Source of the DNA: G965216745 sp965216745
Lineage (GTDB): Bacteria; Pseudomonadota; Alphaproteobacteria; Rickettsiales; Anaplasmataceae
Length of the DNA: 64,000 bases
Assembly: GCA_965216745.1 (NCBI GenBank)
Contig: OZ244191.1
Coordinates: 682,001 to 746,000 of the forward strand
Direction: 5' to 3'
Below are positions 1 through 8,639 of this stretch, piece by piece. The notes beneath the pieces were generated by a model that worked only from the letters and a program-made list of their open reading frames with translations, did not search any database and was not told where the DNA came from. Each line of letters starts with the position of its first letter. Positions within the stretch are counted from its first letter, which is position 1. The translations under genes and the position numbers were made by a program.

Positions 1-317
1 GATGCTCTTTCCATTATGTTTGCAATTTTTTTTCTCTGAAAAGATTTTTTACCCAGCCATTGAGGCATCCAAGGCAAAGAATGTCCCAATAAAATTTGCA
101 TCGAAAATATCAACAAGGGCAATGCCCCTATTGTTGTAAGACCTGGTGGCATAGGTAATGGCATCGAAACAGGCAGAGAAAACATTAATATCAAAACACT
201 AAAACCTCTTCCATCAAGGGCATCACGTATTTCAAATAAAGATATTTTGTCTGCCCCATCCGAATCAATTGCATTTTTGATAATATCCGATGTTCTGGCA
301 TTTTTTGTGTCTTGCAC
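1..317 (-). CDS. exoD: ExoD family membrane protein, 5' part only
   Basis: Partial gene running off the left edge; the visible part is the first ~105 residues. The translation has the ExoD-family stretch PMPPGLTTIGALPLLIFSMQ followed by LGHSLPWMPQWLGKK, matching the family's conserved P-G-x-x-x-x-x-x-A-L-P core and the later PWLP-like motif. ExoD proteins are inner-membrane proteins first described in rhizobial exopolysaccharide synthesis; the biochemical role is unclear. The start is GTG at 317: a TAA stop lies immediately upstream in frame, and AAGAGA precedes it as a weak ribosome binding site. It is divergent from dxr. Family assignment is good; function in this organism is unknown. Confidence 0.75.
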   Translation of the reverse strand, partial: MQDTKNARTSDIIKNAIDSDGADKISLFEIRDALDGRGFSVLILMFSLPVSMPLPMPPGLTTIGALPLLIFSMQILLGHSLPWMPQWLGKKSFQRKKIANIMERA

Positions 318-700
318 TTATTCTCTTGAATTTATAAAATATATAGAAATCTTATATGACAATTTAAGATAAAACAATACACATAGTTGTGTGGTTTGTT
401 TATGTATTTATTTTATTTTAACTTTTATGAATTTGTGATTATATATGATTTTATGTTTCATGTTTTATAAATCATCATAATGTCCAACCTATTACGTTGT
501 TAATGTATTTTTTTGTATTCAAAAAATATTTCTTAGGTTATATATAAATATATATCTATTCGGAAAAGAGAAGTGTTTTTTGATATATGTGATATATGTG
601 TTTTATTAGATGAATTATTTTTTAATATCATTTTTTTTTGCTTATAAGTGTGTTATACACAAAATCTGAATGTACTTTATAAATTTGTAATCAACAATGT
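318..700. other. Intergenic gap between exoD and dxr
   Basis: About 380 bases of very AT-rich sequence between two divergent genes. It should carry both promoters, but I see no convincing -35/-10 pair. A short direct repeat (gatatatgt twice) lies near 580-600. No credible ORF. Confidence 0.4.
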
Positions 701-1849
701 ATGTCTTTTGAACATTTATCAAATTGTGATTCTAGGAATATATGTATACTTGGCTCAACTGGATCTGTTGGCACTACAGCTTTAAGTCTCATAGCAAAAT
801 CACAACATAATGTTGTTGCATTGGTTGCTAAAACTAATCTACCTTTGCTTGCAACACAAGCTTCCATTTTTAAGCCTAAAATTGTAGCTATTCAAGATGT
901 ATCTTTACATAAGCAACTTCGATCTATGATCTCTGATGATTCTATTAAGGTTGTTGCTGGTGATTCTGGAATTGTAGAGGCAATAGATCATAAATCTGAA
1001 GTGGTCGTAAATGCTATAACAGGTTTGGATGGTCTTTTGCCTTCTATTCATTCATTGAAAAAAGGTGGCGTTTTGGCTCTTGCTAATAAAGAATCAATTG
1101 TATGTGGTGGAAATATATTATTTTCTATTGGTAAAGGAAAGATAATTCCCGTAGATTCAGAGCATAATGCAATATTTAATTTGATTGATTCCAGGTCTGG
1201 TTATTCAATTAAAAAATATTCTATAACTGCTTCAGGAGGACCATTTTATGGTAAGAATAAAAAAGGGGTTTTGCCTGATGAAGCTATAAAGCATCCCATA
1301 TGGAAAATGGGTAAAAAAATTTCTGTTGATTCTGCAAATTTGATGAACAAAGTTCTTGAAGTCATAGAGTGTAATATATTATTTGATATACCTAAATCGG
1401 ATATAGAAATTTTGATTCATCCACAATCTATAGTTCATGCCGCTCTTACTTATAATGATGGTATGATTGTTTCTGTAATGTACCCTCCTGATATGTCTAT
1501 ACCTTTATCGAACGCAATTCATTGGCCTTTTCCTAATCATTTTCAATGCCATGAAGAAAAATCTTTGTCTGATTTCGCAGATATGTCTTTCGCTTCTCCT
1601 GATGTTTTGGAATTTCCTGCTTTAAATTTATTACATACTGATAAATATGTTACTTTGAATGCAGCAAATGAAATAGCTGTTTCTGCCTTTTTAGATAAAA
1701 AAATAAGCTTTCTTCAAATAGTTGAAATTATTACCCATGTTGTTGAAAAACATAGTTGCAATTCAAAACCAGATTCTTTGGATGAGATATTTGATATAGA
1801 CAATGAAGCACGGATATACTCTAATGAATTTATAAAAGTCATTGTTTGA
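701..1849 (+). CDS. dxr: 1-deoxy-D-xylulose 5-phosphate reductoisomerase
   Basis: Catalyses NADPH-dependent conversion of DXP to 2-C-methyl-D-erythritol 4-phosphate, the first committed step of the MEP isoprenoid pathway, in the cytosol. The 382-residue product begins with a Rossmann motif (ILGSTGSVGTTAL, residues ~16-28). It carries the conserved LANKES motif (~127-132), VDSEHNA (~150), the flexible-loop region ITASGGPF (~175), and HPQSIVHA (~240), all family hallmarks. Length is normal (~390). ATG at 701 is used; a nearby ATG at 697 in another frame stops after four codons. The TTG-started thiol protein follows 32 bases after the stop, so the two may be cotranscribed. Confidence 0.95.
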   Translation: MSFEHLSNCDSRNICILGSTGSVGTTALSLIAKSQHNVVALVAKTNLPLLATQASIFKPKIVAIQDVSLHKQLRSMISDDSIKVVAGDSGIVEAIDHKSEVVVNAITGLDGLLPSIHSLKKGGVLALANKESIVCGGNILFSIGKGKIIPVDSEHNAIFNLIDSRSGYSIKKYSITASGGPFYGKNKKGVLPDEAIKHPIWKMGKKISVDSANLMNKVLEVIECNILFDIPKSDIEILIHPQSIVHAALTYNDGMIVSVMYPPDMSIPLSNAIHWPFPNHFQCHEEKSLSDFADMSFASPDVLEFPALNLLHTDKYVTLNAANEIAVSAFLDKKISFLQIVEIITHVVEKHSCNSKPDSLDEIFDIDNEARIYSNEFIKVIV

Positions 1850-1881
1850 AATTTTAGATTCTTTAAGTATGAGGTGCTTCC

Positions 1882-2931
1882 TTGATTGATATATTTTTGT
1901 TTTGCTTGCTTTCTGGTGTTTTTCTTTCTATTACCCCTGTTTCCTGGCCTATTTTGTGCACTATAGCTGCAGATCGTCCAAAGATATCTTCAAATGATTT
2001 ATGTTTTTATATTATCTCTGTATTTGTATTTTTTACCTCTTTTGGCTTGATTTATTTGTTCTTGCATGACTTGTTGGAATATAATTTGATAGCTATATGT
2101 TTTGTTTGTTTCGTAATATATCTTTTGTTTTTCATGGGCTTGAATTTTTCAGGGTACTCAAACTACATAAGTTTTATTTGTTCTAGATTTAACGGTTTGT
2201 TTGTAAGTTGTACTTCTGTTGTATTGCTTAGTCCTTTTTTTGACAGGTGCATTGGTGTTTTCACCGACCATGGTTTGTTTTTTTACTTTCTTGTTTGTTT
2301 GTGTGTGTGTATAGGATTTATTTTGTGTTATTGCTGTTTTTATTTTTTTGATTTCAAGATAGAGTCTGGCTTTGTACATTTAAAACCTTTGAGTGCGTTT
2401 ATTTATTATTTGTATGCTTCTTTCTTAGTATACGTACTGGTTGATAGATGTGGTGCCTGGATTTTGCTTCCAATATTATTTGGTCTTATAATTTTTTCTA
2501 TAGGCCTCTATTCCAGCTCTCTTGAAAAACATATACTTTTTCTCTTTATTAGTGTGCTTCCGATATTATATATAGTATATTACGATCATTTTAATTCTTT
2601 GCAGACCTATAAATTTAATCAAAAGAGATTAGATGCTTTGATTGAAGATGGTGCAAAAGTTTTGGTTGTAGTGAAAGCTGATTGGTGTACGACATGTCAG
2701 AATAACAAAAATTTTGTTCTTGATACTTATTCTTTCAAGCAATTGATTAAGTCCACTGGTGTTGTATATATGGTTGCAGATTTAACTTTTGAAAACACTG
2801 AATCAATGATTTACTTCTCTTCTCTTGATAGACCTGGAATCCCGCAAAATGTGTTATATAAACCTTACGGAGAAGTGGTATATTTGCCTTCTATACTTTC
2901 TATATCAATACTTGAATCCTCTTTGAAATAA
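1882..2931 (+). CDS. DsbD-like membrane protein with C-terminal thioredoxin domain
   Basis: 349 residues: about eight hydrophobic segments (residues ~1-235), then a thioredoxin-like domain with WCTTC (~267-271) and a downstream cis-proline region (RPGIPQNV). This resembles the beta and gamma parts of DsbD/ScsB, which carry electrons from cytoplasmic thioredoxin to periplasmic thiols; the N-terminal alpha domain is absent. Oddly, the expected membrane cysteines seem missing: the TPC motif of the first segment reads TPV (SITPVSWP), and the SPC-like site reads SPF (VVLLSPFFDRC). The thioredoxin CxxC is intact. The start is TTG at 1882, chosen because GAGGTG lies five bases upstream. Electron transport through the membrane may be altered or lost. 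Confidence 0.7.
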   Translation: MIDIFLFCLLSGVFLSITPVSWPILCTIAADRPKISSNDLCFYIISVFVFFTSFGLIYLFLHDLLEYNLIAICFVCFVIYLLFFMGLNFSGYSNYISFICSRFNGLFVSCTSVVLLSPFFDRCIGVFTDHGLFFYFLVCLCVCIGFILCYCCFYFFDFKIESGFVHLKPLSAFIYYLYASFLVYVLVDRCGAWILLPILFGLIIFSIGLYSSSLEKHILFLFISVLPILYIVYYDHFNSLQTYKFNQKRLDALIEDGAKVLVVVKADWCTTCQNNKNFVLDTYSFKQLIKSTGVVYMVADLTFENTESMIYFSSLDRPGIPQNVLYKPYGEVVYLPSILSISILESSLK

Positions 2932-3129
2932 AATTTATTGGATGTTTTTATTGTTTTGTTAATTTGTTTGCATAGTGAAATTTTTTGTTGAGTAACTGAG
3001 CTTATACTGAATGATTCTTTTGCTATATTTCCTTATTTTAGATTAAATTTCATTATATCTGAATTTTAAAAACTGCAAATGGATGAATTTCATGTTATGA
3101 TTATAGCATAAAATAAATTACAAGAGTAT

Positions 3130-4407
3130 ATGCGTCTGTCAAAATATTATTTACCCACTCTTAATCAAGTGTCATCAGATCTGGTCATCCCTTCTCATGA
3201 ATACTCTGTTCGCTGTGGACTTATCAAACAATCCAATTCAGGGTTATACAGCTGGCTTCCAATGGGTTTAAAAGTCTTGAAAAATATAAAAAACATCGTC
3301 AGAGATGAAATGGACAAGTCTGGAGCTCTTGAAATGACAATGCCTTGTCTTCAGCCATCTGAGTTATGGAAGAAATCGGGTAGATATAATGATTACGGTT
3401 CTGAGATGTTGCGTATTAAAGATAGAGGTAATAGAGAGCTAATTTTTGGTCCCACAAACGAAGAAATGATTACTGATTTGGTTGGAAACACACTTGGTGG
3501 TCAAAAAAAGCTTCCTTTGATTTTATATCAAATACAGTGGAAATTCAGGGATGAAATTAGGCCTAGATCTGGATTGATGAGGTCTAGGGAGTTTCTATTG
3601 AAAGATGCTTACAGTTTTGATTTGGATGCAAATGGTACAAGAGTTTCTTATATGTTAATGTATGAAACTTATTTGCGTATTTTTCATCGATTAGGCCTTA
3701 ATGTTTTGCCTGTTAAAGCTGATGCTGGTCCTATAGGTGGTGAAATGAGTCATGAGTTTCATGTTTTGAGCGATTCTGGGGAAAGTACAATTTATTATGA
3801 TTCCTCTATAGATTTAAATGAAATATCTTCTGTTCCTGATTCTGTTTATGCTGCTACAGATGATGTTCATGACCATTCTGATTACAGTGGAGATGTTCAA
3901 AAGTCTAGAGGTATAGAAGTGGGACATCTTTTCAATTTTGGAACAAAATACTCTGAGCCAATGAATTCTGGTGTGCAAAGTTCTGATAATCAGTATAAAC
4001 ATTTCAGCATGGGGTCCTATGGAATAGGTCTGTCTAGGTTGGTTGCTGCTATTATAGAAGCGCATCATGATGACAAAGGTATAATATGGCCATCTACAAT
4101 TTCACCTTTTAGTTTTGCGATTATAAATTTAACTTCTAAAAGCTCTTCAATAGCTGAACGAATATATTCAATATTGGGAGATTTCAATGTTCTATTTGAT
4201 GATACAGATGATAGTATAGGTACAAAGCTACGTAGAATGGATCTTATAGGTTTACCCTACTCCATTGTAGTTGGTAAAAATACATTGGAAAATGGAATAG
4301 TAGAAATTCGTTCCAGGAAATCTAGTTTTATAGAAAAAATCAGCATGTATAATATTTTGAATATCATTGAAGATATAGAAAGTGGCAATGGAAGATGTTA
4401 TGTTTGA
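3130..4407 (+). CDS. proS: Prolyl-tRNA synthetase (short alphaproteobacterial type)
   Basis: Charges tRNA-Pro with proline in the cytosol. At 425 residues it is the short bacterial ProRS type without the large editing insertion, as in alphaproteobacteria. Class II motifs are clear: motif 1 region (VRDEMDKSGALEMTMPCLQP, ~57-76), GPTNEEMITDLV (~110), motif 2 (QWKFRDEIRPRSGLMRSREFLLKDAYSF, ~136-163), motif 3 (MGSYGIGLSRLVAAIIE, ~296) and a C-terminal anticodon-binding domain. ATG at 3130 is the first in-frame start and gives the typical MRLSKYYLPT N-terminus. It converges with ygfZ, only 14 bases away. Confidence 0.96.
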   Translation: MRLSKYYLPTLNQVSSDLVIPSHEYSVRCGLIKQSNSGLYSWLPMGLKVLKNIKNIVRDEMDKSGALEMTMPCLQPSELWKKSGRYNDYGSEMLRIKDRGNRELIFGPTNEEMITDLVGNTLGGQKKLPLILYQIQWKFRDEIRPRSGLMRSREFLLKDAYSFDLDANGTRVSYMLMYETYLRIFHRLGLNVLPVKADAGPIGGEMSHEFHVLSDSGESTIYYDSSIDLNEISSVPDSVYAATDDVHDHSDYSGDVQKSRGIEVGHLFNFGTKYSEPMNSGVQSSDNQYKHFSMGSYGIGLSRLVAAIIEAHHDDKGIIWPSTISPFSFAIINLTSKSSSIAERIYSILGDFNVLFDDTDDSIGTKLRRMDLIGLPYSIVVGKNTLENGIVEIRSRKSSFIEKISMYNILNIIEDIESGNGRCYV

Positions 4408-4421
4408 TTTTTATTGGATCT

Positions 4422-5192
4422 TTAGACTTGTTTGTATACCCTTCCTTTTTCATCAATTAAGTCTCCTTGTTCTTTGTTGATAAGCGCCATTCCTATGTTT
4501 TGCATCGAAGAAAGCATTATTCCAACTTTTGTACCTTCTTCGTTCACAAGTTCTTTTCCTTTTATTGGTAGATTTTCATTGTATGCGTATACTTTTTTTG
4601 CCATTCTTTTTGTCTGACCTCTATACTTTACTCTAGCAAGAACTTCTTGGCCTGTATAGCATCCTTTTTCCCAGCTAATTGCATAATCCAATGGAAATTC
4701 AAATGGATATGAATAAGATGATACCATGTCACTGTCTCCATCTGGTATGCAATGAGTAATTCTCAATCTTTCATATTCTTCAAAACTTATAGTATTTTCA
4801 ATTATGCATGATTTTGCAAATATTCTGAAGCCAAGTTCTTTGTGCCTGGGATCTTGTATTATGCTTTGGACGTGTTGTTTTGGTATACAATTATCAGATG
4901 GAGAATGAAGTATTTCTAGATCGGTTCCCACTATTTTACATCTTAATGTAATTTTATATTTTTCCAATAATTTCATAATATAACTTTTGTGAAGTGACGA
5001 ACAATCTAAAAATATTTCCTGTTCATTAACAATTGATATGAAGAAGTCGTAAAGATACTTACCCTGTGAGTTCAAAAGTAATGCATAACAAGGATGTTTG
5101 ATTTCGTTAGTGAGAATATTATTCAGAAATTTTATAGAGTCTGGGCCTAGTATTTTTATTACTGATCGATTTTTCAAATGTAGCATAAACAA
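4422..5192 (-). CDS. ygfZ: YgfZ/GcvT-like folate-binding protein
   Basis: 256-residue member of the YgfZ family (related to IBA57), tetrahydrofolate-binding proteins that support assembly or repair of some iron-sulfur enzymes such as MiaB. The diagnostic motif K-G-C-Y-T-G-Q-E with following VLARVKYRGQTKR is present at ~180-200. The N-terminus (IKILGPDSIKFLNNILTNEI) matches the GcvT-like folate domain. The protein is shorter than the E. coli one (326) but typical for alphaproteobacteria. It converges with proS. ATG at 5192 gives MFMLHLKNRS; a second ATG two codons later is possible. Confidence 0.88.
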   Translation of the reverse strand: MFMLHLKNRSVIKILGPDSIKFLNNILTNEIKHPCYALLLNSQGKYLYDFFISIVNEQEIFLDCSSLHKSYIMKLLEKYKITLRCKIVGTDLEILHSPSDNCIPKQHVQSIIQDPRHKELGFRIFAKSCIIENTISFEEYERLRITHCIPDGDSDMVSSYSYPFEFPLDYAISWEKGCYTGQEVLARVKYRGQTKRMAKKVYAYNENLPIKGKELVNEEGTKVGIMLSSMQNIGMALINKEQGDLIDEKGRVYKQV

Positions 5193-5397
5193 ATAATATC
5201 ACAAAAACTATAGTACGAAAAATTTTAGTGTTTGTATTTCAGTTAATCATATCTTAATTTCGTTACATTATAGCAAATTATTACATTATTTCCAATAGTA
5301 TATATTTAGCTTATGAAATTAATTTAAGATATGAGCGTAAGGTGTTGTAAGATTGTATATTTAGTATTAATATTCTTTTATTTAATATAAGGCAATT

Positions 5398-6276
5398 ATG
5401 ACTCACACTATCTTAGTAGACAATTTTTTATCGGTATTTCGGGAATCAGATGATGACCATAGAAATATCTCAAACTCTACTGCTGTTTCAAAACCAACTC
5501 CTAGCTCTTCAACTCCAGATACCTTTCAACAACAAACCATAGATAATTCGACTAATGTATCAAACGCAACTTCACATTTTTTTAGCTCAACTAATTTTCC
5601 TGATATGTTAAGCAAAGTTTTAGATTACTCTCAAGAACAAACCATAGATAATTCGACTAATGTATCAAACGCAACTTCAAATTTGTCTAGCTCAACTAAT
5701 TTTCCTGATATGTTAAGCAAAGTTTTAGATTACTCTCAAGAACAAATCATAAATAATTCGACTAATGTATCAAACGCAACTTCAAATTTGTCTAGCTCAA
5801 CTAATTTTCCTGATATGTTAAGCACAACTCCAGATACCTTTCAACAACAAACCATAGATAATTCGACTAATGTATCAAACGCAACTTCACATTTTTTTAG
5901 CTCAAATAATAATCCGTCAAGCACAATTTCAGATCTTTTTAACTCAACTTTCTCATCTCCTCAAGAAATGGACCAAGGTGAAAATAGTAATACATTAGTG
6001 TTTGTGGGATATCCTTTAGTTGCAGCTTTTGTGCTGTTTTGTATTGGGGCCATTTGTTATTATATTAATAAAGAACCACAATTAAGATCTCAATCAAATA
6101 ATGAGAGATTAAATAAAAGTTCAGATGAATCAGAACTCATTCCAGAAATTGATCTTGATTGTTCTACATCAGCTAATCAACAAGCTGAACCATCTACATC
6201 TGAACCATCTAAAGACTTACAAAAAGTTAGTTATTCTTTTTATCTACCCGAAACTGTGGTGGAACAAAATTTGTGA
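5398..6276 (+). CDS. Single-pass membrane protein with four 35-residue repeats
   Basis: No family recognised. The 292 residues consist of a low-complexity N-terminal region (1-~198), one membrane segment (FVGYPLVAAFVLFCIGAICYY, ~200-221) and a ~70-residue acidic, Ser-rich tail. The N-terminal region holds four 105-base repeats starting at about 5536, 5641, 5746 and 5851; each encodes NSTNVSNATS plus a Ser-rich stretch, giving more than a dozen NxS/T sequons. There is no cleavable signal peptide, and basic residues after the segment (NKEPQLR) favour an outside N-terminus. It is the first of a cluster of architecturally similar proteins. Surface protein or secreted effector is inference. Confidence 0.75.
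   Translation: MTHTILVDNFLSVFRESDDDHRNISNSTAVSKPTPSSSTPDTFQQQTIDNSTNVSNATSHFFSSTNFPDMLSKVLDYSQEQTIDNSTNVSNATSNLSSSTNFPDMLSKVLDYSQEQIINNSTNVSNATSNLSSSTNFPDMLSTTPDTFQQQTIDNSTNVSNATSHFFSSNNNPSSTISDLFNSTFSSPQEMDQGENSNTLVFVGYPLVAAFVLFCIGAICYYINKEPQLRSQSNNERLNKSSDESELIPEIDLDCSTSANQQAEPSTSEPSKDLQKVSYSFYLPETVVEQNL
5536..5925 (+). repeat. Four tandem 105-base coding repeats
   Basis: Units begin at 5536, 5641, 5746 and 5851 with an exact 105-base period (35 codons, frame preserved). The second and third units are nearly identical; the first and fourth share TFQQQ upstream and SHFF in place of SNLSS. The last unit merges into unique sequence after about 5900. Confidence 0.85.
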
Positions 6277-6359
6277 TGTCTATCTAATGCAATATATCTT
6301 TTTGATTAGTTATGTTTAGTCATCTTTATTGAAAATATATTAAGGTTATATAAAATCTT

Positions 6360-6418
6360 AATTACCTGTTAAGTAAGATTGCAACTATATTTCCGTAGCA
6401 ATCTTTCTTTTGGTAATT
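6360..6418. terminator. Nested inverted repeat downstream of the 5398 gene
   Basis: Two nested perfect arm pairs: outer AATTACC (6360-6366) with GGTAATT (6412-6418), inner AAGATTGC (6375-6382) with GCAATCTT (6398-6405), the inner pair extendable by AAG/CTT across a T-T mismatch. It lacks a strong T-run directly after the stem, so it could be a terminator or another structured RNA element. It fills part of the 333-base gap 6277-6609, which otherwise shows nothing. Confidence 0.5.
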
Positions 6419-6609
6419 AAATTTACTTGTTTGTTTTGATTGTTGCTGTTTAACACAAAAAACAGACTCATTTTTGCATCTATCTGATAGTAGATTATTT
6501 TAACTTTTATTGTTTTATTCATAAACCCTATGGGGAGACTCGTTGAAAATTTTGTAAAATTGTATCTTTAGTGTTACAAATATATTTGTTTGTTGTATAA
6601 GGATAAAAA

Positions 6610-7070
6610 ATGACTAACTTAAATTCTAAAATATTTTCTTTTCCAAATCATATTAATGAATCTACTGATGTCAACTCAACTAACCATTGGTTTAGCTCAA
6701 CTCTCGATCCCTTTCAAGAAATTATTAAATCTAAGAAAGAGATGCTTGAAAATCTTGAAATTATTATGATCTGTTTCTGTTTAGTTCAGTTTTTATCTTT
6801 CTTGGCTTTTTACATGCGAAAAGGCCATATTCTAAGAATGGAGGAGAATAGACGAAATCAATCATTATTACCTTCATCAGATGTTCAGTCTTCTACAATT
6901 AATTTCTCATCTCAAGTTCCAAATCAGCTAATGTTCCTTCAGGATCATCTCAAGTTCCAAATCAAGCTAATGTTCCTTCAGGATCATCTCAAGTGGAAAT
7001 TGAAATGCCATCAATAATTACTGATACTAATCAAGGACTAGGAATACAAAATAATACAATCAGCTTATAG
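6610..7070 (+). pseudogene. Single-pass membrane protein, frameshifted in a C-terminal repeat
   Basis: Same plan as its neighbours: N-terminal Asn/Ser-rich region with NES and NST sequons, one membrane segment (~residues 49-69, IIMICFCLVQFLSFLAFYM) and a basic stop-transfer (RKGHILRMEENRR). As read, the frame ends at 7017. A 39-base repeat (SSQVPNQANVPSG) starts at about 6913; its first copy lacks one A near 6926 compared with the second copy. Restoring that base continues through SSQVEIEMPSIITDTNQG to a stop at 7070, a tail of the expected acidic/Ser type. It may be a recent pseudogene, a slipped repeat, or a sequencing error. Confidence 0.6.
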
Positions 7071-7093
7071 ATGATTGTTAGAGTTTTGCAGAG

Positions 7094-7118
7094 GTCTTTA
7101 TATATCAAGACTTTTTTT
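7094..7118 (+). terminator. Rho-independent terminator
   Basis: GTCTT (7094-7098) and AAGAC (7107-7111) form a short stem with an 8-base loop, followed by seven T (7112-7118). It lies 24 bases after the restored stop of the preceding membrane-protein gene. Confidence 0.6.
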
Positions 7119-8017
7119 GATTTTTAAATATTTGTTATTTATTTTATTTCGTTAAAACAAAGCAGTATACCTTTTTAGGTATGTGCTCTTGATGCATTTT
7201 GTTTTAATATTTCTAGCGAGGTATATAAATTTTCATAAAAATTAATTCAAGGTATTGATTTTTTGCATTAATACTCATCCTTGTGAAGGAAATAGATTTC
7301 TTTGCATTCGAGTATGGTAGTTATGGTAATAAAAATATTCTGAGTGTATTCAAATATGCCATAAACTTTGTTTATGCCTGTTTTCTTGACGATTTCAGAA
7401 ACCGGAAACACTTTGATTCTTCATGGTCGAATTCACAGCCTTCTACTATTCCCCTAGAAGAGATATACAACTTGACCCAACTAACCTTTCTACATTTCTT
7501 GCCAAGGTCAACAAACTTATAATTTTTCACAAGAAAAAAATTTCTCATAAAAAACCAAGCAAAAAAAAGAAATATGTTAAGTATATAAATAAAGATCAAG
7601 AAATTTCAGAAAATATATTGTTTTTGAAGATATAAAAAAGTTGATAAAAGCATGTTTTAACTAGTTTGTCACTTGTATGTTATTAATTTTTGTTGGGATG
7701 TAATTATTATTAATAACTAACTAACTAACACACTTAATCTCCCTGATTCAATTTTATTTTTCTGAAATAATATATCTTAATAAAATCACTGCATTAATTT
7801 TTGTTAGCTTTTTTGATTTTTTATTGTTAATGTTGCTAACAGTTAAACCTATTTCTAATAATTTTTTGTGTTTGTAGTTTTCTATTTTTTATTCAGATAA
7901 TTTAAAAAAATTTGTTTTTGAAAAATTTCAAGATAATTTAAATAAAAACATAAAAGTTTTTTTGAAAGTCAAGTTTAATTATTTTTGGTTATATATATTA
8001 ATATTGGCAGATACATT
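7119..8017. other. Gene-poor stretch in the membrane-protein island
   Basis: About 900 bases without a convincing gene. A small hairpin (ATACC/GGTAT around 7170-7185) lies within a longer imperfect repeat of AAAACAAA and TTTTGTTTT. Overlapping short frames at 7283-7522 and 7423-7635 have no recognisable features and no good ribosome binding sites; the region may hold a decayed relative of the neighbouring genes. From 7640 to 8017 it is mostly A/T runs. Confidence 0.35.
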
Positions 8018-8362
8018 ATGTTTAATGGAAGTGATGATGATTATTACTATGGGAAACACCATGTTGGTCGAATTAGTCCTTATAAAACTCCTATTGATCA
8101 ATACGAGGATGATCAATCTAGTAAGAGTATCGAAGAACATTTAAGAGATATTTTTTATATTTTATTTTTTTCTTTTTTGATATTAATTATTATTGAGCTC
8201 TTTATTCTTTTTTATTTTTGTATTGCTAGAAAAAATAAGTCAAAAGTGCATAAACAAAATGATCCCATACATCGATCATGGTTTGATCAAATAACTTTAG
8301 TTTCAAATTCAGTTTTACCTGAGTCATCTGAAGAAGAAGAAAACGCTTTTACGCAGGTGTAG
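8018..8362 (+). CDS. Small single-pass membrane protein ending in FTQV
   Basis: 114 residues, no family recognised. The N-terminus is hydrophilic with acidic and tyrosine clusters (GSDDDYYYG, residues 4-12), one long hydrophobic segment spans ~45-70, a basic patch follows (RKNKSKVHK), and an acidic tail (SSEEEENAFTQV) ends the protein. The last three residues, TQV, fit the class I PDZ-ligand pattern S/T-x-hydrophobic. ATG at 8018 is preferred to a TTG at 7985 because the extra residues would come from an AT-rich leader. It belongs with the five other single-pass proteins around it. Confidence 0.6.
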   Translation: MFNGSDDDYYYGKHHVGRISPYKTPIDQYEDDQSSKSIEEHLRDIFYILFFSFLILIIIELFILFYFCIARKNKSKVHKQNDPIHRSWFDQITLVSNSVLPESSEEEENAFTQV

Positions 8363-8639
8363 TCTTATATTTTTTAAATGTAATTTAATTTCGTTGTTTA
8401 ATTTTGATGATAGCGTATCCCTAACAAGTGCATTACTACTGCAGTTTATATTCTATGATTTTTATTTTTTCATATTTTCACAATGATTTTTAAATATGTT
8501 GTAGCGAAATTATTGATGTGGGTAAGTGATTTTTACATTTAATTCATGTTAAATATAAATTAATATTTCTTTTTAGGACTTGAAAAATATTTATTTATGT
8601 GTATTATTTAATTAATATATATGATTTATAGGAGTTGTT

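Noticed and set aside
7283..7635. Two overlapping plus-strand frames and one minus-strand frame of 70-79 codons
   Set aside because: No ribosome binding site, no recognisable motif and unlike neighbouring genes in layout; probably chance or very decayed sequence.
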